Assembly (NCBI RefSeq): GCF_014529535.1
Contig: NW_023503727.1
Span: 2,480,001-2,544,000 of the forward strand
Reading direction: 5' to 3'
DNA length: 64,000 nt
Source: Bradysia coprophila
Taxonomy: Eukaryota; Arthropoda; Insecta; Diptera; Sciaridae
The first letter of the stretch is position 1, and each line of letters starts with the position of its first letter. The position numbers and the translations under genes are program-made. This document shows, in pieces, positions 37,536-48,300 of this stretch. The notes beneath the pieces are model-generated. The model had not been told where the DNA came from and did no database searches. It saw only the letters and a list, made by a program, of their open reading frames with translations.

Positions 37536-38629
37536 ATGAGAAATATTTTCGTCATCGCATTAGCGGTAGTTCTGTCTGTTCAGGTTAAATTTCTGTTCTT
37601 TTTTAAACTTTCTTTTCTTCTAATAAAATTGTTCCTATACTCACATAGATTGCTTCCGTTACATCATCTTCGATCAAGCGAAGACCGAAGGAATGTGAGC
37701 CGTTGATTTGTCCGCGAGTCTTCTGCAAAAATCCAAGACCCACGATTCAACAAAATGGTTGTCCAGGCTGCGATGACTGCCTAACACCGTCAAAGAAATG
37801 TGAACCATTGATTTGTCCAGCAATTTATTGCGAGAATCCCAAGCCCACAATTCAAGAGAACGGCTGTCCAGGTTGCGATGACTGTTCGTCACAACCAGCG
37901 GATTGTGAACCATTGATGTGTCCAGCAATTTATTGCGAGAATCCCAAACCTACAATTCAAGAGAATGGATGCCCGGGATGCGATGACTGTTCGTCACAAC
38001 CAACGGATTGTGAACCATTGATGTGTCCAGCTGTTTATTGCGAGAATCCCAAGCCCACAATTCAAGAGAACGGATGCCCGGGTTGCGATGACTGCCTCAC
38101 ACCACCAACGGAATGTGGTCCATTGATGTGTCCAGCTGTTTACTGCGAAAATCCCAAACCCACAATCCAAGAGAATGGATGTCCAGGCTGCGATGACTGT
38201 ATAACTCCACCAGCAGAATGTGGTCCATTGATGTGTCCAGCTGTTTATTGCGAAAATCCCAAACCCACAATCCAAGAGAACGGATGTCCAGGCTGCGATG
38301 ACTGTATAACACCACCAGCAGAATGTGAACCATTGATGTGTCCAGAAGTTTTTTGCGAAAATCCGAAACCCACAATTCAAGAAAATGGATGTCCGGGTTG
38401 CGATGACTGCCTTTCACCACCCGCCGAATGTGAACCATTGATGTGTCCAGAAGTTTATTGCGAAAATCCAAAACCAACAATTCAAGAGAACGGTTGTCCA
38501 GGTTGCAGTGATTGTTTATCACCACCAGCAGAATGTGGACCATTGGTTTGTCCATTAATTTATTGTGAGAATTCAACACCAACGATTCAAGAGAACGGGT
38601 GCCCAGGATGCAATGTTTGCTTTTATTGA
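37536..38629 (+). CDS. secreted protein of nine 35-residue Cys-rich repeats
   Basis: Exon 1 (37536-37583) encodes MRNIFVIALAVVLSVQ. A 65-base intron leads to exon 2 (37649-38629), in frame, for 342 residues. A signal peptide and a short basic linker (SSSIKRRPKE) are followed by nine repeats of 35 residues (105 bp) with the pattern C-x4-C-x4-C-x11-C-x2-C-x2-C (core CPAVYCENPKPTIQENGCPG). The spacing and the GCPxC ending resemble antistasin-type inhibitor modules, but the Cys pattern is not an exact match. Repeats 2-8 are nearly identical in DNA, so the array expanded recently; first and last are most diverged. Six cysteines per unit imply three disulfides each. Likely a secreted structural protein or protease inhibitor; function is not shown. 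Confidence 0.85.
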
Positions 38630-39184
38630 TAGTACTTAGTCAATTCGATTTTAAAAAAAAAGGCTGTTCTTGCACTTAGCTCGACCTAGCACCTACGTGA
38701 TTCAATTAACTAAAATTCCAGTAAGTAAAATAATTTTCGTAAATAAATTAGTCTTTGCATTCAGTTTACAAAATGTTGTGGAATAATTGTTAGGCCAAAC
38801 TTCCCAGAAGCGTTACGCTGACTAATAAATGTTATGTTCACAGCACTTCGTGAGTTTCCATTATACAGATTACACGCGTGGCCAGAATGGTCTTGTTCTC
38901 AGTCTCATTTTTCTAGTTATTTGAAATTTACACCCAGAGGTGTTGTACTTTCCATTTTCATATTTAGAACACGTGGGACCCTCCTTTCCTCGATAGTACA
39001 TTCAATTACCAGACGTCCCACATGTACGATTTGTCCGATTTGTCCGACTTTTTCAACATTTGTCCGACTTTGTACGATTTGTCCGACTTGTCCGACTTTT
39101 TCATTAAAAATTGTCCAACTTTGTCCGACTTCTCTTCAAAAATAAAAATTTATGAGACTTTTTCTTCAAGATAAAATTTGTTAG

Positions 39185-41360
39185 TTTTTTTTTTTTAAGT
39201 AGCCGTTCTACCGTGGTAGAACACACACGGGGGCCTCTGTTTGGGCCCATTGTGCTGGCTATGACTTATTAGTGCAGTTGCTGGTTATTGGAACCTTCCT
39301 GTACTAGTAATGTAGTTTAGGATGTCCCTTGGGTGAATGTTTTTGATCAGGTTATACCTGATGATGTAGTTGCCTAAGTGCTTTCGCCTTTTCATGATGA
39401 AAGCTGGGCAATGGCAGAGGTAATGTTCGGCTGTGTCAGTGTGATGGCCACACAGATCACACCCTGGATCCGTTCGTTTTCCTATAGTTGTGAGGTGTTT
39501 GGTTAAATCCGTAGTGTCCAGTTGTTACGCCGGTGAAGATTTTCAGTCTTGTTCTGCTTACGTTTAGTAGAAACTTTGAGTTTCTGTCGCATATGTTGAT
39601 GCAGTTTTTGGATTGTCTGCAGCTTGTAATGCTGTCCCAATAATTTTTGGATCTTTTTGTCCTTATTGTTTTAATTATACTTTTACTGTATGAGTGGGGC
39701 GTGCCCATTATTGGTTCTGGTCCAATTGGTGTGCTTAGAGCCGCAATTCTGGCTAGCTCGTCTGCGATTTCGTTACCTTCAATACCTTGGTGACCTGGCA
39801 CCCATATTAGGTTGATGTGGTTGATAGTGGTAGCACTGTTTAAAGTTTCCCAGCATTCTAGCGTTACTGCTGACTTAAAGCTGATTGATGCTAGCGCCTT
39901 TAGTGCCGCCTGACTGTCCGAGCAAATCGATACGTCTTGGCCAGTAATATTGTTATCGATGAGAGCGTGACAGCCCTCCATGATTGCTCTTATCTCAGCT
40001 AGAAATATTGACGAGCATTTTCCTAGTGGAATAGAATTTTTGATCTTAGGGTGATTGCAGTATACTCCGGCTCCTGCCGATTTCGAGATCAGTGAGCCGT
40101 CTGTGTAGAAGACAATTCCTTTTGGTGGTAATTTCCCATTGAACCAGTCCTCCCTTGATGGGATCTGGATGTTGAACCTTCTGTCAAATTTGTGCTTTGT
40201 TATGATTTTGTCTGAGGGCATTAATAGATCAGGTTCGTCAATAATCGTGTTGAACCATATGCTTGAATGGTTGGTGTTCTTGAACTGATTGTCTTGTTGC
40301 TTGGTTAGCCTGCTCATTGTAATAATGGCTTCGGTTTCTATAAAAATGTGCAATGGAGTGAGGTTCAAAAGTGCCTCCATGGCAGCTGTTGGAGTTGATC
40401 TCCAAGATCCTGTTATTGCTTTGCAGGCCATTCTCTGGAATTTATCTAGTTTGTAGCGTACTTGTTGATATTTACATATGTGATTCCAAAGGAAGCATCC
40501 GTATGTTAAGATTGGTCTGATGACTGTCGTGTAAATCCAGAACATTACTTTGGGAGAGAGACCCCATGATTTGCCGTACGCTCTCCTACATTGCCACAGA
40601 GAGATAGTGGCTTTTTGTATTCGTTCATCCAGATTGTCATTCCAGGACAGCTTGCTGTCCAGGGTAATACCCAGATATCTTACCGAGTTGACCAGAAGTA
40701 TTGGTGTTCCTTTAATTAGTGGTATATTCATAACTTCTGTTTTCCTTTTATTAGTGAATAATATCATCTTTGTCTTACCCGGGTTAATAGTTAGTTCGTT
40801 TCCATCGCACCATTCACTAACAATATCGAGAGCCGTTTGAAGTAAATCACACAGGACGCTGGTGAATTTTCCTCTAAGTAGAATTGCTAAATCGTCTGAG
40901 AAACCCTCTGTTTGGAAGTTCCTGTCGCTGAGAATGGTTAGAAGTTCATTCAGTACTAGACACCATAGCAGTGGTGGTAGAACCCCTCCTTGTGGGCAAC
41001 CTTTAGATACTGTCGTTATAATTATTGATGTGCCGAAGTGGACAAAGATTAATCTACTGTGTAACATAGCTAGGATCCACCCTATGATACCCGGATCTAT
41101 GTTGTGTTTGTAGCAAGCATTTTTTATTGCTAAATACGTTAGGTAGTTGAAAGCGCCAGATATATCTATAAAGCATCCTAGTGCGAATTCACCATAGGCT
41201 AATGATAGCTCTATGCTTTGAACGATATTTTGTAGAGCATTTTCGGTAGACTTTCCGCTCTGGTAGGCATGTTGTTTTGGGTGTATTTTAAATTGTCTTA
41301 AAGGCTCGTCTCTAAGGTACCTGTCTATTATTTTTTCGAGAGTTTTCAATAAATATATTA
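39185..41360 (-). mobile_element. 5'-truncated non-LTR retrotransposon (RNase H-bearing LINE)
   Basis: The 3' end is a 12-base poly(A) (T run at 39185-39196 on the + strand). The 5' end is cut inside the reverse transcriptase near 41360, as is usual for LINEs. The flank TTGTTA appears on both sides (39179-39184 and about 41371), a possible but short target duplication. It sits inside the hAT-type element. Confidence 0.75.
39250..41358 (-). pseudogene. LINE polyprotein remnant: reverse transcriptase, RNase H, zinc knuckle
   Basis: A long open frame (to 39457) starts mid-protein in LLKTLEKIIDRYLR, then FIDISGAFNYL (palm motif A), SKGCPQGGVLPPLLW, GFSDDLAIL (motif C, S-D-D in place of the common A-D-D) and SVRYLGITLDSKLSW. 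The RNase H domain follows: FYTDGSLI, LAEIRAIMEG, SDSQAALKAL and VPGHQGIEGNEIADELA, with all four acidic residues present. The C-terminal CCHC-type knuckle (CDLCGHH ... EHYLCHC) needs two frameshifts, near 39500 and 39450. With the missing 5' half (endonuclease, ORF1), this is a dead copy. RT plus RNase H points to an I/LOA-type clade. Confidence 0.85.
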
Positions 41361-41390
41361 CTGTATTGACTTGTTATGTTGACTACATAG

Positions 41391-42127
41391 AGAGGGATTC
41401 TTTTGAAAAACAGCCTACCGAAATCGGACACATTTTCTAGTGGACTCTTGTATATGTGCATAGAAAGGTTTTCGACCCTAGAAGCCAAAACCACTTTCAA
41501 AAAAATTCTTCGAAGCTTGTGTGGCTGGTGAAAGGTGATCAAAAATCGAAAACTTGCACTTTTTTTACAAAAATTTCTCCAGTTACACGAGCCGTACGGG
41601 ATCGTGTGGGTTGTCATTAGAAAGGTAATCACACGTACTATTGAGCCGAATAGGGACTTATTGGTTTTAAAATTCATCCATTGAAATATGTGCAGGTTAC
41701 GTTTTCAACCGAAGACTTACACTGTTCTTACAGAAATTTCTCCATTTACACGAACCGTACAGTGTCGTGTGAGGTGTCATTAGAAAGGTAATTTTATGTG
41801 CTTTTGGGCCAATTAGGGTCTTATGTGGTTTGGATGCATGTACGATGAAATAGAAGTTGAAATGTTTAAGTGTCCATATTTCATCGTAGATGCATCCAAA
41901 CCACATAAACCCTGTACTGCTCGTGTAACTGGAGAAATTTTTGTAAGAAAAGCGCAAGTTTTCGATTTTTGATCACCTTTCACCAGCCACACAAACTTCG
42001 AAGAATTTTTTCGAAAGAGGTTTTGGCTTCTAGGATCGCATACCTTTCTAGGCATATATAAAAGAGTCCACTGGAAAATGAGTCCGATTTCGGTAGGCTG
42101 TTTTTCAAAAGAATCCCTCAGAGAGTA
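41391..42127. mobile_element. inverted-repeat element, AGGGATTCTTTT ends
   Basis: AGAGGGATTCTTTTGAAAAA plus CAGCCTACCG at the left recurs reversed at the right end. The arms extend ~200 bases (TTCGACCCTAGAAGCC / GGCTTCTAGGATCG). An inner palindrome around 41820-41905 (TTATGTGGTTTGGATGCAT / ATGCATCCAAACCACATAA) marks the centre. No transposase. Partial relative at 3508-3590. Confidence 0.7.
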
Positions 42128-43127
42128 AGTTGTAGGACGACGGGGAGGTTGTTGAACCATGATTGAGTGATAAGACTTCAGGAAGTGACATGCATCTAAA
42201 TGTCCATAAAGTTCAGACAGAAATCCAAAATAGTCTTTAAAAAGCCTGCGATGTAGACCCGAAGCAGGATCTATTGGAGAGTTTTTGCAGCGAAGCAAAC
42301 TCGCTAGAGGTGTTTTTTATCTTTTAGATGAACTTCATTCCTGACGCCTCTAAATTCAATTTATAAGTACGATTTATCCAAAGTATATAAACATACTGAA
42401 GGTACTTAATGCAAATCCACAAAAACTCACGGAACCCTACTTTCGGGTGAATATAATTTTTACAATGTTGGCCCCAGGCTGCATCTTTATACTCAATACA
42501 AAAACTCCAAACGTCACGCAAGCAACAGAACGCGTCTTATATCTTATATTCACCCGAAACTTAGGTTCCGTAAAATTTGTGATCCGCTGAGCATTTGCAT
42601 TACCTTCAGTCAAATCACCTAGCAGGGTAATAGAAAAAAATAAAGTAGTTAATATTTCCATACCTTTTTTTTCATAATGTCATTGTAAAATTACCATTAA
42701 GGCTGCTAATGGTATCCCAACAAAAATCTCTTCGAGAAAAGTGTGACGCAGTCTTTGAAGTACAATTTCTAAAATGAATGATATCGCTAGAGTTGACGCT
42801 TTCAGCTTCGTTACGCAAAAATTAAATTTTACACCCAATTTTAGTTCAAACAAGCTGGCTTAGTTTTTCTCATCATCCGCCAAATAATTTTTACCAAAAA
42901 AAAATATTTGACTGGAAACAACCAAAATTTTACCAAAAAAATCTGCGTCGCATGTGGCAGATAAATTTTCTTGCTGGTCTGTTCCTGAACATTTGCCACT
43001 TCAACTCTAGCGATATCATTCATTTTAGAAATTGTATTTCAAAGACTGCGTCACACTTTTCTCGAAGAGATTTTTGTTGGAATATCAGTCGTTTTAGAAG
43101 TTTTAGAACACTGCTTTTTATAACAGT

Positions 43128-43305
43128 TTATAACAGAAATTCGGAAATTTGTCGAAATTTGAAAATTTGACGAAATTCGAAAATTTGACGAAAATCGAAA
43201 ATTTGACGAAAATCGAAAATTTGACGAAATTCGAAAATTTGACGAAAATCGAAAAATTGACGAAAATCGAAAATTTGACGAAAATCGAAAATTTGACGAA
43301 GAAAG
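43128..43305. repeat. 18-bp tandem repeat (AAAATTTGACGAAAATCG)
   Basis: About nine near-perfect units of GAAAATTTGACGAAAATC. The open frames across it in all phases (for example FRQIFDFRQIF) are repeat artefacts. Confidence 0.85.
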
Positions 43306-44437
43306 TAATTCTCTATCTGCCACCATTCAAGAAATATCTCTAAAACCCCAATTGACCCACCCATTTCCAACTTTCGACATTTTTCACAAATGCCCTTCTT
43401 TTCTACTCGTAAAACTCTGAGACTTTGCCGAAGAAAGTAATTCTCTATCTCTCATAACCCAAAAAAATATTAGTCCTTTCATCCTACGCTCGAGTAGCTC
43501 AAAATTTGGTCACTCTAATCACTCTAGCTCAAACGAATCTGCCCCGATTTTTTAAATGATTTTTTTGTTCGAATCGTGTTACGAATACCTTTCATTTGAT
43601 GGGTCGGACGCCTCTGTAGGTTTCAATACAGCTAAGCTACAGCCGAAAACGCGTTCCCGACCCTCGAAAACCACACTCAGAAACCACTTCGAGGCCAATA
43701 AAACAAAATTCTGGTTTTTCCTGGGGTAATGGCGTATCACATATTCATTTTTATGCCCACCCTGAGGTTCCTGCAAAATTTCATGGAGATTGGCTGACTA
43801 GTTTCCGAGATCGACCGTCGATAGATAGACAGATAGACAGATAGATAGAAACATACAGAGTAAGTTGAAAGATTTTGATTGTTTGGAAAACGTTAATTTG
43901 GTCCATTTTCTATCAAAATGACCAACTTCAAAACGATGTATCTCCGGCAATTTTAAAGCTACATAGTCGAGTGATAGCTCGTTTTGCTCGTATTTGAAGC
44001 GCGAATAATATACAATATGTTTTGTGGTGATATAAACCAAAGGGTAGAAACTGAAATGTTCGGCTATATATAGTTGCCGCGTCTCAAAAAAAATTTCTTC
44101 GTTCTTTTTTTGGAAGTTAGACTGCGTCAAGTCCTCCGCTATCGCTCCGGACATGATTATTGGTATCAAAAAACTACTCTATTTGACGTGTAAAAACCTC
44201 TATTACCCTGCTGGGTGCTTTGCTTCAGTATGTTTATATATTTTGCGATTTATCGACGAGGAATTGTCCGATTTTGTACTTTATTGAAAAAATACAGGTA
44301 CTTTTCCTTAGAAAATGTCCGATTTAGTCCGACTTTTTAGCGAAAATATGTCCGATTTTGTCCGACTTTTTCAAGAAAAATGTCCGACTTGTTTTAAGTT
44401 GGACACCTCGAAAATCAGTGGGACGTCTGTCAATTAC

Positions 44438-45365
44438 CTTTCCAAAGACACAATTTGTAAACGTCTTCGTACCTGTAATGTACCCGGAGTAATCTTTACA
44501 AGAAACGTGCATGTTTGCGGTTCTCAATAATCTCCCATCGAGGAATTTAGAAAAGGAAATTGGCTAATTCCTATCCATGCTGTTGTACTCTATCAATGTT
44601 AACGTCGTTCCATACCAGATTAGAATTGTTAACCGAAATATTCTTGCAAAATATCTTCCCTCATACATATATAGCCGTGGCTGGGCAAGATGAAGATGAT
44701 TTTTCCTTCGTTCGTTTCAATGTAATACTCACTCATATGTTATTCTAATGGTCTGTTGCCAATTCGCAACGTTAAAAATATCGAATGTAACGGCAAACCT
44801 ATCGTTATAAAATTGTTAAATCTCTTACTTCTTTCGTTCATGGTATTGTCCAGTGTTTGATGTAAAATCTTTTACTTCATTAGTTTCAACAGAAGGCTAA
44901 CAAGATCTCATCAATATGGTTTGTCGCCGTTGTCGATAACCGATGGATAGCCGTTTCTAAAAGGTTAACAAACACAACACCAGGCGTATCTCTTATCCAA
45001 TTTATTATTTAAACATAAAGGATGAGTTTGTGGCTCATAAATCGCAATCCATAATACATACAAACTGTGGTTACAATGTAAATGTTTCAACCAATAAAAA
45101 CTGAAAACTGAATCCAAATTCGGTCATTTTCCGTTGTGTTTGCGAACAGCACAAAAGTCCTAACAGTACAAAAAAACCAAAGAAAAAATGTTGAAGAGAA
45201 AAGGGAAACATTCAAAATGATGCGCTGTCTAAATGTACAATTGTTTGGCCTTTCGCAGACACGGGAAAAATCACCGAACGCTTTTTTTCCGGTGAGACAA
45301 ACTCATTTCAAGCTGTTCATACGAAAACGAAATTGGTTCTTTCGAGTCAGTGTGTAGCATTGATG
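44438..45365. other. intergenic between hAT element and Pds5 3' end
   Basis: No gene or repeat recognised. TTTATT near 45003 gives AATAAA on the minus strand and could serve as Pds5 poly(A) signal, about 360 bases after the stop. Confidence 0.4.
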
Positions 45366-48300
45366 TTATTCGTCATCGTCGGAATTGCTCCGTAGCCGTT
45401 TCGGCAATGGTTCAATGGTTGTGTCGTCGCCATCATCCTGATCATCGTTTTGAGCATTTTTAGATGTTGTCTGAAAAAGTGGAAGCAAAATCGTTAGCCG
45501 AAAACCGTTCACAGTCAAGCGTCTTCAATTGTACTTGTAAATTGTTGCCGTCATCTAAATCAAGTTTTGATTGAAGTTTTCGAGCATTCTGGAAAATCAA
45601 AATTCGTTTCGTTTCAACAACAACAAAAATTAAAAACGGAAATGAAGCGAAGGGATTGCGAATGCAAGCTTAAGATAATGCAGAGAGCGTATGGACTAGA
45701 TCCAGCTGGTTTATTCAAGCCAATAGGTCTTAGTTGTGAAAGTATTTAGTAACGGGATATTATATTCGACCGATAAATTAATTCAAAACTACCGATAAAA
45801 AGTAATAAATGACCGATAAATATGGTACCGATAGAAAATAATAAATGATCGACAGGAAATCCACAAGTACCGATAAAAATATTCAAAACTACCGATAATT
45901 TTTTACCGATAAAAAGTACTAAAATACCGATAAGTTGGGAACTTTATCGATCGTTAATCACTTTTTATCGGTAATCTCTTATTTTTTATCGATCATTCAT
46001 TATATTCTATCGGTAATTTATTATTTTTTATCGGTACTTCCGTTTTTTCTATCTCAATAAAATATATTCGAGCCAGAAAATAATGTACTTTTACGGCTCT
46101 GGATTATTATAGCCAAGAAGAAATATAAAAAAAAAACAGAAAAATCACGATCCCACAATAATATAGAATTATTATCCCCATCTATAATTTTGAAATAACA
46201 TTGACATTGGATAGACAAAATTTTAATTATTAGAGTTCGGCCCTAAACAACCATATACCCTACGGAGGTCATTATAAGTAGGGTACATGTTTGCGCTGAA
46301 ATACATCAACTGATTTATAAATAACTCGAATCAGTGAACATATTGCAGTGACAAAAGTAAGGATTTTGGACCTAAACAGCGATAGATCCTACAGGGGTGA
46401 TCTACTTATACTGATACGCATCTACTGATACATAAATAACACAGATCGCACAATATTTACTGGAATTATCACAATGACAAAATTTTCATTTTTTGGAGTT
46501 TTGGACCAAAACCATTTTTTCTCTCATTTTTCAGGGATAGATGCTACAGGGATGAATATCAATAGGGTTTTTTTTTGTGCCAACGCGCCTCTACTGATAC
46601 ATAAATCAAGAAGATCGGACGACATAGGTGTGTAGACCAAAAATAGAGGTGTTATCGAAGAAGCATCGGCGAGGAAAACCATTTAACGGCGTGAAAAGTA
46701 TAAATTACGTTTTTTTCATCATGATGATTCCTTACACGTACAATGAAACCAATTCATTCGCTTGTTTCTTGCGGTCAAATTCATGAAAATTCCTAGAAAT
46801 TCATCAAAATTCTGTAAAATTCCCAAAAATTTCTCAGAATTCTTAAAATTCCTGAAAATTCTATAAAACATTCCCAAAAATAGGCTTTGGACGACATTCA
46901 CTCGACTTATCGCAGTGACAAACTTTTCATGAAATTTTTGATTTTCCAGTTATACCCACCACATCAGGTCTCCCCGAATTATCAGATTTTATCCGATTGG
47001 TTACCGATTATCGCCCATTCTGACTTTTAGTCAAGGGATTTTTCCCGATTTCCCTCAAATTTATACAAATTTATCTGATTTTCCACGAATCTTCCCAATT
47101 TTCCTCATTTTCTGCAAATTTCCACGAATTTCCCTGATTTTCCACAAATTTCCCTAATTTTCCACGAATTTTCCACAAATTTTCCTGATTTTCCACTAAT
47201 TTTCCTAACTTTTTCTGATTTCCCACAAATTTCCACGAACTTTCCAGAATTTCCATACCTACCAACTTATGACTTCTAACTTTGACTTATACCTATGATT
47301 TCGTACGTAGTCGACTTATAACTTACGACTTATGACCATCTGACTTATAATTTATAAAATCAGATTTATGAGTGAGATAAGTCACTTTCGCAATCCTTCT
47401 AGCAATATATAAAGGGCCGTTGAAAATTATAGACTGGGAGCCTCACCATCACCACACTATTACCACATTCGTATCATTCCTCTATTATTGTGGGATCGTG
47501 ATCTTTCCGTTTTTTTTTTTGTTAATATTTCTTTTTGGCTGTAAGAGCCGTAAGAGTACATTATTGTCTGGCTAAAATATTTTTTTATTGAGATGGTTTT
47601 ATTTCGAGCCGAATATTTCGATGAATATTTTCCATAAACAAAAAAAAATACCGGCGAGACAGAAGTATTTGGTCATTAAGAATAATAAACTACCAGTAGA
47701 AAAAACGGAAGTACCGATAAAAAATAATAAATTACCGATGGAATATAATAGACTACCGATAACAAATAATAAATTACCTATAGAATATAATGAATGATCG
47801 ATAGAAAATAATAGATTACCGATAAAGAGTGATTAACGATCGATAAAGATCCCAACTTATCGGTATTTTAGTACTTTTTATCGGTAAAAAATTATCGGTA
47901 GTTTTGAATATTTTTATCGGTACTTGTGGATTTCCTATCGATCATTTATTATTTTCTATCGGTACCATATTTATCGGTCATTTATTACTTTTTATCGGTA
48001 GTTTTGAATTAATTTATCGGTCGTTTATTAGTATCCTTTAGTAACCAAGCAGTGCGTCAGTTCTGCGCTTTTTTAGTCTGATCTCCTACTACTCACAACG
48101 CTGCGTCGAATCGAACTGAAGAATGAGTGGAAGAATGAAGGATGAGAACGGCGAGATTGAATGAAAATTAAATAAACTTTCAAGACGTCCACCATTCGGT
48201 TGGTTTGTTATATCGTTGCCTGAACTAAGATCTCAGGTTCGTTCTGAACTTGACCTGATCCGATCCTGCAATTTTCGATTTCGGATTCAACCCTAACCAC

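Larger units (their letters stand above)
39010..44429. mobile_element. 5.4-kb hAT-type element with nested insertions (8-bp TSD)
   Basis: TCAATTAC occurs at 39002-39009 and 44430-44437. The termini are perfect 12-bp inverted repeats (CAGACGTCCCAC / GTGGGACGTCTG). Both ends carry clusters of a TGTCCGACTTT / TGTCCGATTT motif (about seven left in 39028-39132, about six right in 44265-44393), like the subterminal repeats bound by hAT transposases. The interior contains a LINE insertion (39185-41360), an inverted-repeat element (41391-42127), an 18-bp tandem repeat (43128-43305) and an AGATAGACAG microsatellite (43823-43850). No transposase frame is recognised, so it is non-autonomous or gutted. 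Confidence 0.8.

Noticed and set aside
37674..38582. Long antisense frames opposite the Cys-rich gene
   Set aside because: They are shadows of the 105-bp repeats; the sense strand has promoter, signal peptide, intron and conserved cysteines.
43128..43305. CRISPR-like regular repeat
   Set aside because: Units are contiguous with no unique spacers, and the host is a eukaryote.
43051..43370. Repetitive frames such as FRQIFDFRQIF
   Set aside because: Translation of an 18-bp tandem repeat, open in several frames on both strands.
45136..45357. 73-codon frame just beyond the Pds5 stop
   Set aside because: Begins at a non-ATG codon, low complexity, no promoter or homology.
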